Shown piece after piece: positions 8,980-17,768 of a stretch of 64,000 nucleotides of DNA. The translations under genes and the position numbers were made by a program. Positions within the stretch are counted from its first letter, which is position 1. Every line of letters begins with the position of its first letter. This DNA is from Nocardioides ochotonae (lineage in GTDB: Bacteria; Actinomycetota; Actinomycetes; Propionibacteriales; Nocardioidaceae): positions 3,769,001-3,833,000 of the forward strand of contig NZ_CP061769.1 in assembly GCF_011420305.2 (NCBI RefSeq). The letters are read 5' to 3'. Below the pieces are notes generated by a model that was given only the letters and a program-made list of their open reading frames with translations, was not told the DNA's origin and did not search any database.

Positions 8980-9483
8980 GTGACCCCCGAGCGCGATCCC
9001 ATCCGCGAGGCCCACGCGCAGTGGCGCCGCCACGGCTGGGAGGCCGCCGCCGACGGGATGGCGATGGTGACCTCGGTGGTACGGGTCCAGCAGCTGCTGA
9101 TGGAGCGCATCGAGGGCGTGCTGCGCCCGCTGGGCCTGACCTTCGCGCGCTATGAGGTGTTGCGGCTGCTGTCGTTCGTGCAGCACGGCGCGATGCCGAT
9201 GACCCGCCTCGGCTCGCTGCTCCAGGTGCACCCCACCAGCGTCACCAGCGCGGTGGAACGGCTGGTCAAGCAGGGGTACGTCGAGCGCCTGCGCCGCGAG
9301 GGCGACCGCCGCGTGGTCCTCGCCTCCATCACCGACGCCGGGCGCGAGGTGGTCGAGCGGGCCACCGCCGGCCTCAACGCCGACGTCTTCGAGGCGCCCG
9401 GCCTCCCCGGCCCCGACGTCGCCCGCCTCACCGACCTGCTCGGCGCGCTGCGCGCGGAGCTGGGCGACGAGGTCGGCGGGTAG
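8980..9483 (+). CDS. MarR family transcriptional regulator
   Basis: 167 residues from GTG 8980. The winged-helix core is clear: VLRPLGLTFARYEVLRLLSF, then MPMTRLGSLLQVHPTSVTSAVERLVKQGYVERL, and the wing REGDRRVVLASITDAGREVV. The gene lies between the divergent thiolase/crotonase operon and icmF, and copies of one motif lie at both of those promoters. A TAGCCT box 6 bases before the GTG suggests leaderless transcription. It most likely represses branched-chain acyl-CoA metabolism until an acyl-CoA or acid ligand accumulates. Confidence 0.92.
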   Translation: MTPERDPIREAHAQWRRHGWEAAADGMAMVTSVVRVQQLLMERIEGVLRPLGLTFARYEVLRLLSFVQHGAMPMTRLGSLLQVHPTSVTSAVERLVKQGYVERLRREGDRRVVLASITDAGREVVERATAGLNADVFEAPGLPGPDVARLTDLLGALRAELGDEVGG

Positions 9484-9551
9484 TCCCCCGCGTCCCACGT
9501 CACATCCCAGCCACCGGGATCGGGGCCGAGCGCACCCCTTCCCCCCACTTG

Positions 9552-9588
9552 GTTGGATGTCCTAGCATCGATTCCTAGGACGTCCAAC
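9552..9588. promoter_or_regulatory. Double MarR operator at the icmF promoter
   Basis: Inverted repeat with 14-base arms (9552-9565 and 9575-9588) that differ from perfect complementarity at one position, around a 9-base spacer. Each arm contains the GTTGGA(C/T)GTCCTAG motif seen singly at 8942-8957. A TAGCAT box at 9563-9568 lies within it, so occupancy would block the likely icmF promoter. Confidence 0.7.
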
Positions 9589-9611
9589 AAACCCCGAGCG
9601 AGGATCCCCTG

Positions 9612-12600
9612 ATGGCCGAACAGCACCAGCCGCCGCGCAACCCGGTCCGCCTCGTCACGGCGAGCGCCCTGTTCGACGGCCACGACGCCTCGATCAACAT
9701 CATGCGGCGGATCCTGCAGAGCCAGGGCTGCGAGGTGATCCACCTGGGCCACAACCGGTCGGTGCAGGAGGTCGTGGACGCCGCCCTGGAGGAGGACGCC
9801 CAGGGGGTCGCGGTGTCGTCGTACCAGGGCGGCCACGTGGAGTACTTCGAATACCTCGTGCAGTCCCTGCGCGAGCGCGGCGCCGAGCACGTCCGAGTCG
9901 TCGGCGGGGGCGGCGGGGTGATCGTGGCCGACGAGATCGCGCGGCTGCGCGAGTCCGGGGTCACCATCTTCTCCCCCGAGGACGGCCAGCGGATGGGCCT
10001 GGTCGGGATGATCGGCTCGGTCGTCGCCGACTGCGACATCGATCTGTGGGAGACCCGCCCGGTCACCGCGGCCGAGGTGCAGACCGGCGACCGGTTCGCG
10101 ATCGCCCGGGCGATCACCGGCGCCGAGCTCGGCCGGCTCCCCGAGGCCGACCTCGAGCAGATCCGCGCGGCCGCCCGGGCCCGCGTCGTACCCGTCGTCG
10201 GCATCACCGGCACCGGCGGCTCGGGCAAGTCCAGCCTCACCGACGAGATCGTGCGCCGCTTCCGCGTCGACCAGGAGGACAAGCTGCGGATCGCGGTGAT
10301 CGCCGTCGACCCGACCCGGCGCAGGGGCGGCGGCGCGCTGCTCGGCGACCGGATCCGCGCGAACTCCCTGGATGGGGACCGGATCTTCTTCCGCAGCCTC
10401 GCCACCCGCGGCGCCCACGAGGTGCCCGAGCACCTGCCCGACGTCATCGACGTGATGAAGGCGGCCGGCTTCGACCTGGTCATCGTGGAGACCCCCGGCA
10501 TCGGCCAGGGCGACGCCGCGATCGTGCCGTTCGTGGACCTGGCGATGTATGTCATGACGCCCGAGTTCGGCGCCGCCTCGCAGCTGGAGAAGATCGACAT
10601 GCTCGACTTCGCCAACGTCGTGGCGATCAACAAGTTCGAGCGCCGCGGCGCCCACGACGCGCTGCGCGACGTGGCCCGCCAGGTGATGCGCAACCGCGAG
10701 GCCTTCGACAAGTCCCCGGACCAGATGCCGGTCTTCGGCACCAGCGCGGCCACCTTCAACGACGACGGCGTCACCGCGCTCTACCAGCACCTGCGCGAGC
10801 TGCTCGCCGCCGCCGGCCTCGCGGTCACCGAGGGCACCCTGCCGCGCGTCGACGTGCGCCACTCCTCCGGCATCCGCCAGGTGGTGCCGCCCGAGCGGGT
10901 GCGCTACCTCGCCGAGATCACCGAGACCGTGCGCGACTACCACGCCCGCACCGAGGAGTACGCCGCGGCGGCCAGCCGCCTCCAACGCCTCGAGCTGGTG
11001 GCCGCCGAGCTGGCCGACGACGCCCAGGGCGGCGTACCCGCCCTGTTGGACGACGCCCGCAAGCAGCTCCCGCACGAGGTGGCCGACCAGATCGCCGCGT
11101 GGCCGGACGTCGTGGCGGCGTACTCCGGCGACGAGCAGGTGGTGAGGGTCCGCGACAAGGAGCTCACCACCCGACTGACCAAGGAGTCGCTGAGCGGCAA
11201 CAAGATCCCGCGCGTCGCGCTGCCGGCGTACCGCGACCACGGCGAGCTGGTGCGGTTCTGGCGCCGGGAGAACCTGCCCGGGTTCTTCCCGTTCACCGCC
11301 GGCGTCTTCCCGTTCAAGCGCGACAACGAGGACCCGGCCCGGATGTTCGCCGGCGAGGGCGACCCGGCGCGCACCAACCGGCGCTTCAAGATCCTCTCCG
11401 AGGGCCAGCCCGCGACTCGGCTGTCCACGGCGTTCGACTCGGTGACGCTCTACGGCCGCGACCCCGACGAGCGCCCCGACATCTACGGCAAGGTCGGCAC
11501 CTCCGGGGTCTCGGTGGCCACGCTGCAGGACATGAAGGACCTCTACGCCGGCTTCGACCTGCTCGCGCCGACCACCAGCGTCTCCATGACCATCAACGGC
11601 CCGGCGCCGACGGTGCTGGCGTTCTTCCTCAACACCGTCCTCGACCAGGCCGCCGAGGCCGGCATCGATGCGGCGACCGCGCTGCAGACCGTCCGCGGCA
11701 CCGTGCAGGCCGACATCCTCAAGGAGGACCAGGGCCAGAACACCTGCCTGTTCTCCACCGAGTTCTCGCTGCGGATGATGGCCGACATCCAGGAGTGGTT
11801 CATCGAGCAGGAGGTCCGCAACTTCTACTCGGTGTCGATCTCCGGCTACCACATCGCCGAGGCCGGGGCGAACCCCATCAGCCAGCTCGCCTTCACCCTC
11901 GCCAACGGCTTCACCTACGTCGAGGCCTACCTCGCGCGTGGCATGGACATCGACGACTTCGCGCCCAACCTCTCCTTCTTCTTCTCCAACGGCATGGACC
12001 CGGAGTACTCCGTGATCGGCCGGGTCGCGCGCCGCATCTGGGCGGTCGCGATGAAGGAGAGGTACGGCGCCGGCGAGCGCTCGCAGAAGCTGAAGTACCA
12101 CGTGCAGACGTCCGGGCGCTCCCTGCACGCCCAGGAGATGGACTTCAACGACATCCGCACCACGCTCCAGGCGCTGATCGCGATCTACGACAACGCCAAC
12201 AGCCTGCACACCAACGCCTACGACGAGGCGGTCACCACCCCCACCGAGGACTCGGTACGCCGCGCACTGGCGATCCAGATGATCATCAACCGCGAGTGGG
12301 GCCTGGCGATGAACGAGAACCCGCTCCAGGGCTCCTTCATCATCGACGAGCTCACCGACCTGGTGGAGGCCGCGGTGCTCGCGGAGTTCGACCGGATCAA
12401 CGAGCGCGGCGGCGTACTCGGCGCGATGGAGACCGGCTACCAGCGCGGTCGGATCCAGGACGAGTCGATGCTCTACGAGCACCGCAAGCACGACGGCTCG
12501 CTGCCGATCATCGGCGTCAACACCTTCCGCAAGCCCGACGCCGACGGCGGCACCCCGGTGCATGTCGAGCTGGCCCGCGCGACCTCCGCGGAGAAGGAGT

Positions 12601-12797
12601 CCCAGCTGCGCCGGGTGCAGGAGTTCCAGGCCGCACACCGCGAGGAGGCCGACGCCGCGCTGGCCCGCCTCAAGGAGGCCGCCGTCACCGGCGACAACGT
12701 GTTCGCCGTACTCATGGACGCCGCCCGGGTGTGCACCCTGGGCCAGGTGACCGAGGCGTTCTTCGAGGTGGGCGGGCAGTACCGGCGCAACGTGTGA
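9612..12797 (+). CDS. icmF: Fused isobutyryl-CoA mutase IcmF
   Basis: 1061 residues in one chain. An N-terminal cobalamin-binding domain (about 14-140) has DGHDASI, with His24 as the expected lower Co ligand, and VRVVGGGGGVI. A MeaB-like G-protein chaperone (about 190-400) has the P-loop GITGTGGSGKSS near 197-208 and a VVAINKFERRG guanine-specificity motif. A C-terminal mutase barrel carries FSTEFSLRMMADIQEW and YSVSISGYHIAEAGANPISQLA. The enzyme interconverts isobutyryl-CoA and n-butyryl-CoA with adenosylcobalamin, with repair by the fused GTPase. A MarR operator overlaps its promoter. Palindrome copy C follows. Confidence 0.97.
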   Translation: MAEQHQPPRNPVRLVTASALFDGHDASINIMRRILQSQGCEVIHLGHNRSVQEVVDAALEEDAQGVAVSSYQGGHVEYFEYLVQSLRERGAEHVRVVGGGGGVIVADEIARLRESGVTIFSPEDGQRMGLVGMIGSVVADCDIDLWETRPVTAAEVQTGDRFAIARAITGAELGRLPEADLEQIRAAARARVVPVVGITGTGGSGKSSLTDEIVRRFRVDQEDKLRIAVIAVDPTRRRGGGALLGDRIRANSLDGDRIFFRSLATRGAHEVPEHLPDVIDVMKAAGFDLVIVETPGIGQGDAAIVPFVDLAMYVMTPEFGAASQLEKIDMLDFANVVAINKFERRGAHDALRDVARQVMRNREAFDKSPDQMPVFGTSAATFNDDGVTALYQHLRELLAAAGLAVTEGTLPRVDVRHSSGIRQVVPPERVRYLAEITETVRDYHARTEEYAAAASRLQRLELVAAELADDAQGGVPALLDDARKQLPHEVADQIAAWPDVVAAYSGDEQVVRVRDKELTTRLTKESLSGNKIPRVALPAYRDHGELVRFWRRENLPGFFPFTAGVFPFKRDNEDPARMFAGEGDPARTNRRFKILSEGQPATRLSTAFDSVTLYGRDPDERPDIYGKVGTSGVSVATLQDMKDLYAGFDLLAPTTSVSMTINGPAPTVLAFFLNTVLDQAAEAGIDAATALQTVRGTVQADILKEDQGQNTCLFSTEFSLRMMADIQEWFIEQEVRNFYSVSISGYHIAEAGANPISQLAFTLANGFTYVEAYLARGMDIDDFAPNLSFFFSNGMDPEYSVIGRVARRIWAVAMKERYGAGERSQKLKYHVQTSGRSLHAQEMDFNDIRTTLQALIAIYDNANSLHTNAYDEAVTTPTEDSVRRALAIQMIINREWGLAMNENPLQGSFIIDELTDLVEAAVLAEFDRINERGGVLGAMETGYQRGRIQDESMLYEHRKHDGSLPIIGVNTFRKPDADGGTPVHVELARATSAEKESQLRRVQEFQAAHREEADAALARLKEAAVTGDNVFAVLMDAARVCTLGQVTEAFFEVGGQYRRNV

Positions 12798-12834
12798 GCC
12801 GGGGCTCCCGGGTCGTACGCCGGGGCCCCGGGCC

Positions 12835-12896
12835 GATAGTCCGACACACAGGGGTCGTCGATCGCCCGATTCACGACCCCTGTGTGTCGGACTACT
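12835..12896. repeat. Dispersed palindromic repeat, copy C
   Basis: The arms at 12835-12858 and 12873-12896 pair at 22 of 24 positions (the outermost two fail) around a 14-base loop, the same geometry as copies A and B. The first 14 arm bases match copy A, the next four differ (CAGG where copy A has TGAG, three actual changes), and the opposite arm changes to match. It lies between icmF and the thioesterase gene, both on the plus strand. Confidence 0.85.
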
Positions 12897-12961
12897 CGAC
12901 GGGGGCCCGGATCGGGACCCTCCCCACTCCCCCGGCAGACACGTCGGTACCCTGACCCCTC

Positions 12962-13456
12962 GTGACCACTGTGCCGTCCTATGACGAGATCACCAGCCTG
13001 ACCGCCTATGCCGCCCAGCGGATCCCCGTGGCCTTCGAGGACATCAACGGCCACCTCAACATCCGCCACTACATCGGGATCGCGAGCGAGGGCCTCGACG
13101 AGTCGCTCGTCGAGGTCGGCGTGGCGACCGACTGGCGCCACACCCAGCTGGCGGTGTTCTCCGCCGAGCACCACCTGACCTACTTCACCGAGCTGCACAC
13201 CGGCGACAACATCACCGTGCGCGTGCGCCTGCTGGGCCGCTCCGAGCGCGCCGTGCACGCGGTGATCTACCTGGTCGACGAGACCAACCAGCGCGTCGCC
13301 TACCAGCAGGAGGAGGTCTTCCTGCGCATCGACATGGCCACCCGCAAGACCGCCCCGTGGCCGGCCGAGGTCGCCGAGAAGATCGACGCCCGCATCGCCG
13401 AGACCGACGCCCTGTCCTGGAAGCCGGAGCTCTCCGGCGTCATCGGCCTGCGCTGA
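12962..13456 (+). CDS. Hotdog-fold acyl-CoA thioesterase family protein
   Basis: 164 residues from GTG 12962. The sequence resembles 4HBT-type single hotdog thioesterases: FEDINGHLNIRHYIGIASEG has the Asp/Asn-x-x-x-His-x-N active-site arrangement, and AVFSAEHHLTYFTELHTGDNITVRVRLLG follows as the central strands. It would hydrolyse an acyl-CoA in the cytosol. TACCCT at 12948-12953, 8 bases before the GTG, suggests a leaderless message. Its neighbour icmF suggests a short branched acyl-CoA substrate, but that is inference. Confidence 0.75.
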   Translation: MTTVPSYDEITSLTAYAAQRIPVAFEDINGHLNIRHYIGIASEGLDESLVEVGVATDWRHTQLAVFSAEHHLTYFTELHTGDNITVRVRLLGRSERAVHAVIYLVDETNQRVAYQQEEVFLRIDMATRKTAPWPAEVAEKIDARIAETDALSWKPELSGVIGLR

Positions 13457-13479
13457 CACCACCCGGACACGAGCCGGAC

Positions 13480-14184
13480 GTGACTGCGGGCCGCGTCGTC
13501 TCGCTGGTGCCCTCGATCACCGAGGCACTGGCGGCGACGCGGCCCGAGTCGTTGGTGGGGGCGACCGACTGGTGCACCCACCCCGCCGACCTCGACGTCG
13601 CCCGGGTCCGCGGCACCAAGAACCCCGACCTCGCCGCGATCCTCGCGCTGGCCCCCGACGTGGTGGTGGCCAACAAGGAGGAGAACCGCGAGCTCGACGT
13701 ACGCCGGCTGCGCGACGCCGGCGTCGACGTCTGGGTCAGCGAGATCGAGAGCGTGCCCGCGGCGTTCACGGCGTACGACGAGCTCTTCGACGACGTGCTC
13801 GGCTGGCCGCGCCCGGACTGGCTCGAGGAGGCCCGCGATCTGTGGGCCGGTCCGCCGCCGGAGGTGTCCCGCCGCGTGGCGATCGCGATCTGGCGCGACC
13901 CGTGGATGGTGGTCGGCTCGCGCACCTTCACCGGCGACCTGGCCCGCCGCCTGGGCCTGGCCAACGTCTTCGAGGGGCACCCCGACCGCTACCCGCGCGT
14001 CGAGCCGGGCGAGCTCGACGCCTGCGGGGCCGACGTGGTGCTGCTGCCCGACGAGCCCTACCTCTTCACCGCCGAGGACGGCCCCGAGGCGCTGGCGCTG
14101 CCGACCGAGCTGGTCAGCGGCCGGCTGCTCACCTGGTACGGCCCCTCGCTGATCGCCGCGCACGCCTCGCTGGCGCGCCCGTAG
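13480..14184 (+). CDS. BtuF-like helical-backbone metal/cobalamin receptor domain protein, cytosolic
   Basis: 234 residues from GTG 13480. VVSLVPSITEALAA and ARVRGTKNPDLAAILALAPDVVVANKEEN are the signature of the periplasmic-binding-protein class III (BtuF/FhuD) fold, and WCTHPADL is a cobalamin-binding-protein-like Cys/His loop. There is no signal peptide or lipobox, so it is predicted cytoplasmic and not an ABC transporter receptor. It lies 23 bases after the thioesterase gene and close to the B12-dependent icmF, so a cobalamin-handling role is attractive but unproven. Confidence 0.7.
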   Translation: MTAGRVVSLVPSITEALAATRPESLVGATDWCTHPADLDVARVRGTKNPDLAAILALAPDVVVANKEENRELDVRRLRDAGVDVWVSEIESVPAAFTAYDELFDDVLGWPRPDWLEEARDLWAGPPPEVSRRVAIAIWRDPWMVVGSRTFTGDLARRLGLANVFEGHPDRYPRVEPGELDACGADVVLLPDEPYLFTAEDGPEALALPTELVSGRLLTWYGPSLIAAHASLARP

Positions 14185-14198
14185 TCGAGCCGGAGTCC

Positions 14199-15275
14199 TC
14201 AGCCGCCGCCGCGCACCGCGGCCTCGACCGCGCGCACCTCGGAGGCGTCGAGCAGCCCGAGCCCGGCGGCGTGGTGGGCGACCGCCGCGGAGTCGGCGGC
14301 GACCACGAACGGCACGTCGTGCGCCCAGCCGTCGGTCACCTGCTCGACACGCCCGTCCTCGGGGTCCATGCGCACCTCTCGGATGTAGACGGCCGCGATC
14401 CGCCCGGGGTGGCGGCGCACCACCTCGGCGTAGATCTCCGGGTCGTGCTCACCGGAGTCGCCCACGAGCACGAAGCGCAGCCGCGGGTGCAGGCGCAGCA
14501 CCTCCTCGATCCGGGCCAGCTTGTGCCCGCGCGAGCCGATGCGCCCGTCGCCGACGAGGTCGCGCAGCAGCAGCGGCCCGGCCGGGAAGCCGCGGTGGTC
14601 GAGGAAGTCGAGCAGGAAGTCGTGGAGGTTCCACGGGCTCGAGGAGACGTAGAAGAACGGGTTGCCCGGTCCCTCCAGCGCCCGGTAGAGCTCGGCGGCG
14701 CCCGCGAACGGCGTGCGGGTCAGCGCGGAGCCGGTGAGGGTCTGGCGCACCATCGACCAGGTGCGCTGCACCCCGGTCTGCAGGATCGTGTCGTCGACGT
14801 CGGAGATGATCCCGAGGCGCACCTGCGGCCCGGCCACCCGCACCTGCATGACGGCGCCCGCCGCCTCGATGCCGCGGTACGGCGCGGCGAGCGACACCCG
14901 CGCGTCGGTCCAGGGGGCGACCAGGTCACTGGCCTCGAGCTCGGCCTCGAAGTAGCCGTCGCGGTCGGTCGCGGTGGCGGTCTCCGCGGCGCCGATCCGC
15001 AGCCGCAGCGGCACGCCGGGCAGCTCGCGGGTGAGGAACCCCGCGGCGGTGCGGCGTACGGCGGCCCACACCGCCTCGCCCTCGATGGTCTCGGCCGGGG
15101 CGGGGTTGTCGAGCACCCGCCCGCGCAGGATCACCCGGCCGGCGCTGCCGTGGCCGATGTAGGCCACGATCCGGAAGTGCGCGGGGGTCTCCTCGCCGCG
15201 GCGCCGGTCGCGCAGGTGGTCCCAGCCACGCTCGAGGGTGGCCAGCAGGGCGCGGGCGCGGGAGGCGTCGCTCAT
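14199..15275 (-). CDS. App1-family phosphatase domain protein (DUF2183)
   Basis: 358 residues. The N-terminal 150 residues look like a beta-rich accessory domain. The catalytic part has LGIISDVDDTILQTG with the HAD-like DxDxT motif at about residues 159-163, FYVSSSPWNLHDFL, GSRGHKLARIEEVL, and FVLVGDSGEHDPEIY. These are the hallmarks of App1/phosphatidate-phosphatase-like proteins. Its ATG overlaps the crotonase TGA by four bases (ATGA), so it is translated downstream of that gene. A phospholipid phosphatase role is family-based. The link to the crotonase is unknown. Confidence 0.85.
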   Translation of the reverse strand: MSDASRARALLATLERGWDHLRDRRRGEETPAHFRIVAYIGHGSAGRVILRGRVLDNPAPAETIEGEAVWAAVRRTAAGFLTRELPGVPLRLRIGAAETATATDRDGYFEAELEASDLVAPWTDARVSLAAPYRGIEAAGAVMQVRVAGPQVRLGIISDVDDTILQTGVQRTWSMVRQTLTGSALTRTPFAGAAELYRALEGPGNPFFYVSSSPWNLHDFLLDFLDHRGFPAGPLLLRDLVGDGRIGSRGHKLARIEEVLRLHPRLRFVLVGDSGEHDPEIYAEVVRRHPGRIAAVYIREVRMDPEDGRVEQVTDGWAHDVPFVVAADSAAVAHHAAGLGLLDASEVRAVEAAVRGGG

Positions 15276-16030
15276 CGGAAGGCCGGCTTCTCCTTGGCGA
15301 GGAACGCGCGCACGCCCTCGGCGAAGTCCGGCCCGGTGTAGACCTCGCGCAGCAGCACGTCGTCCTCGCGCGGGGACGCCTCGGCGACCCGGGCGCGGGC
15401 GAGCAGCTGGGCCTTGGTGGCGCGCAGGGTCACCCCGGAGGCGGCCCGGAGCCCGTCGAGGACCGTGTCCACCTCGGCGTCGAGGTCGTCGGTCACCGCG
15501 AGCAGCGCGCCCACGGCGTACGCACGGTCGGCGGCGAGCAGCCGCGAGGTCAGCAGCATCTCGCGGGTCAGGGACTCCCCGAAGACCGCAGCACAGCGGT
15601 AGACCACCGAGGCGGACAGCGCGTTGCCCAAGGTGCGGGCGATCGGGTAGCCGAAGCGGGACGCCGGGGTCGCGATCCGCAGGTCGCAGTGGGTGGCGAC
15701 CGCGAGCCCGCCGCCCACGCAGACGCCGTCCACGGCCGCGATCGTGACCTGCGGGAGCGCGTGCAGGGCCTCGAGGAGCTCGCGGATCCAGTTCTCGTAG
15801 GCCACCGCGTCGGTGTCGAGGAAGTCGCTGATCTCGTTGCCGGCCGCGAACGCCTTGCCGCCGGCGCCGCGCAGCACCAGCGCGCGTACGTCGTCGGCGT
15901 CCTGCAGCTGCGCGCACAGCTCGCGCAGCTCGGCGTACATCGCCCGGGTGAAGGCGTTGCGGCGCTCGGGCCGGTGGAAGGTGACGGTGACGACGCCGTC
16001 GCCCCGCTCGATCAGCAGCTCGTCGCTCAC
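15272..16030 (-). CDS. Enoyl-CoA hydratase/isomerase family protein
   Basis: 252 residues from GTG 16028-16030, chosen because the coding pattern begins here and TACGCT (minus strand, 16038-16043) lies 7 bases upstream. Crotonase motifs: HRPERRNAFTRAMYAEL, FAAGNEISDF and GVCVGGGLAVATHCDLRIA. The usual catalytic Glu region reads RFGYPIARTLGNALS, lacking the standard hydratase pair, so the reaction may be non-canonical. It overlaps the App1-type phosphatase by four bases. Confidence 0.85.
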   Translation of the reverse strand: MSDELLIERGDGVVTVTFHRPERRNAFTRAMYAELRELCAQLQDADDVRALVLRGAGGKAFAAGNEISDFLDTDAVAYENWIRELLEALHALPQVTIAAVDGVCVGGGLAVATHCDLRIATPASRFGYPIARTLGNALSASVVYRCAAVFGESLTREMLLTSRLLAADRAYAVGALLAVTDDLDAEVDTVLDGLRAASGVTLRATKAQLLARARVAEASPREDDVLLREVYTGPDFAEGVRAFLAKEKPAFR

Positions 16031-16238
16031 GTCGGCGAGCGTACCGGGCCGACTCCGCCCGGCTCCGGCGCCCGTCGGCCGACCGCGACGGACTGCCCAG
16101 GAGCCACCCTTTGGGGGGATGAAAGGAACCAGGCGGCGCGTGCTACGTAAAATCTCGGCCATTCGGGACGCGCGGACCACCGCCGGCGACATCGTGCGAC
16201 GTATGTCGCCACAACTCAGGGGGAATCGACCGCTCCGC

Positions 16239-17768
16239 ATGGCCGCGCCGCTCACCGTCCTCGTGGACAAGACGCCGCTCCTCGGGCCCACGATCGACAC
16301 CGGGATGCGGATCGGCTGGATGCTGCGGATGGCGCGCCTGGTCGCCGGCGAGGGCCGCTTCGACCGGCTCGAGGACATGGCGGCGGTCGTGGAGACCAAC
16401 GTGACCGCGCTGCACCGCATCGAGACCGGCCAGGCCCGGCGCGGCGTGGTCGTCGACGCCTATGAGCGGGCGCTCGGGCTGCCCGCCGGGGCGCTGCGCG
16501 CACCGACCGACGTCATGTGCCGCCACTTCGGCAACGGACCGGTCGACCGGGACCCCGGACAGGTCGTCGACACCGCCGCGGGGCTCTCCGCGCTCACCGA
16601 CCTGGTGCTCGACGGGGAGCCCGACGGCAGCGAGTGGCTGACCTGGGCCCGCGCGATGTCGCAGCCGTTCGCGCTGGGCCTCCCCCACCGCCTCGCGGTG
16701 CCCCTGGTCGGCCGGCTGGCGCGCGAGCTGGGCCGGTCCCAGGGGCGCGCCTACCCGATCCGGCACGAGGCGCTCGCGCTGCTGCGCCGCAGCGGCTACG
16801 GGCCGGTGGTCCTCGAGGCGGTGCAGGAGATCGTCAGCGACCCGCACGCCCAGATGGTCACCGGCGTCCTGAGCGTGCTCGCCGAGGATGCGAGCCCCGA
16901 GGCCGCCCTCTGGCTGGCCCAGCAGCTGCACGTGCCGCGCATGCAGCTCTTCGTCAGCGCGACGATCGCGCTGGAGAAGATGGCGCTGATCAGCCCCGAC
17001 CCGGACTTCTGGGTGCCACTGGTGGACCTCATCGCCGCGGCGTACGAGAGCACCGAGCCGGGCACCCCGCACTGGGAGTGCCTCTCCCACCTGATGCGGC
17101 TGATCCCGCCGGAGGACCGCCGGCGGCTGGGCGACTGGCAGCCCCCGCATCCGCCGGCGCCGCTCGGGATCGAGACGCTGCGCTCGGCCTCGGAGCCCGA
17201 GAGCGGGGTCTGGCAGGAGTGCGTCGAGCGTGCCCGACGGGTCTGCCGCGAGGTCGGGATCGCCTATCAGCCGATGCTCGCCCGGCTGCTGTTCGACGCG
17301 GCGTTCGGCCCGTACGACGTGCGCGCGTATGCGACCTTCGCGCTGCTCTCGGGGCTGCCGACGATCACGGTGCCGCTGCACGAGCAGATCGCCGAGATCG
17401 CCACCCACCACCACGACCCGGGCGTCGTGCTGCGGGCCCGCGCCCGACTCTCGGGCTCCCGCCTCGGGTCGATCCCGCGCGCGGCGCGTGGCTGGGTCGA
17501 CCACGAGAACCCCCAGCACCGCGAGGTCGGGATGATCCTGCTGGGCGCGGCCGGGGAGAAGCTCCCGGAGCCCCACACCGAGCGTGCGCTGCGCGGCGAC
17601 CTCGCCGGCGCCAACGCCGCCCTTCAGGGCCTGGGGCTGGCCGGCGACCCCCGCCTGCGCGACATCGTCGCCGACGAGACCCACCCCGAGTTGGTCCGCC
17701 ACAACGCCGCCTGGTGGCTGCGCGCGGGCTCACGGGTCGTGGACGACACCGACCACGTCGCCCGCTGA
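16239..17768 (+). CDS. XRE-type helix-turn-helix protein with long C-terminal domain
   Basis: About 509 residues. MRIGWMLRMARLVAGEGRFDRLEDMAAVVETNVTALHRIETGQARRG forms a Cro/C1-like helix-turn-helix near residues 25-75, followed by a 400-residue alpha-helical, HEAT-like region of unknown role. In-frame starts exist at 16119 and 16203, but the codons between 16119 and 16239 have weak G/C third-position bias and AT-rich bases (CTACGTAAAATC), so I prefer the ATG at 16239. The 3' end overlaps a convergent small gene by 39 bases. Target genes unknown. Confidence 0.7.
   Translation: MAAPLTVLVDKTPLLGPTIDTGMRIGWMLRMARLVAGEGRFDRLEDMAAVVETNVTALHRIETGQARRGVVVDAYERALGLPAGALRAPTDVMCRHFGNGPVDRDPGQVVDTAAGLSALTDLVLDGEPDGSEWLTWARAMSQPFALGLPHRLAVPLVGRLARELGRSQGRAYPIRHEALALLRRSGYGPVVLEAVQEIVSDPHAQMVTGVLSVLAEDASPEAALWLAQQLHVPRMQLFVSATIALEKMALISPDPDFWVPLVDLIAAAYESTEPGTPHWECLSHLMRLIPPEDRRRLGDWQPPHPPAPLGIETLRSASEPESGVWQECVERARRVCREVGIAYQPMLARLLFDAAFGPYDVRAYATFALLSGLPTITVPLHEQIAEIATHHHDPGVVLRARARLSGSRLGSIPRAARGWVDHENPQHREVGMILLGAAGEKLPEPHTERALRGDLAGANAALQGLGLAGDPRLRDIVADETHPELVRHNAAWWLRAGSRVVDDTDHVAR

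Noticed and set aside
9150..12638. A 1162-codon open frame antisense to icmF
   Set aside because: It is the usual antisense shadow of a high-G+C gene. The protein is Gly/Arg/Leu-rich without recognisable domains, whereas the plus strand gives a complete IcmF.
16119..16238. Longer N-terminus for the HTH protein from 16119
   Set aside because: Codons in this stretch have weak third-position G/C bias and the AT-rich TAAAAT region looks like a promoter.
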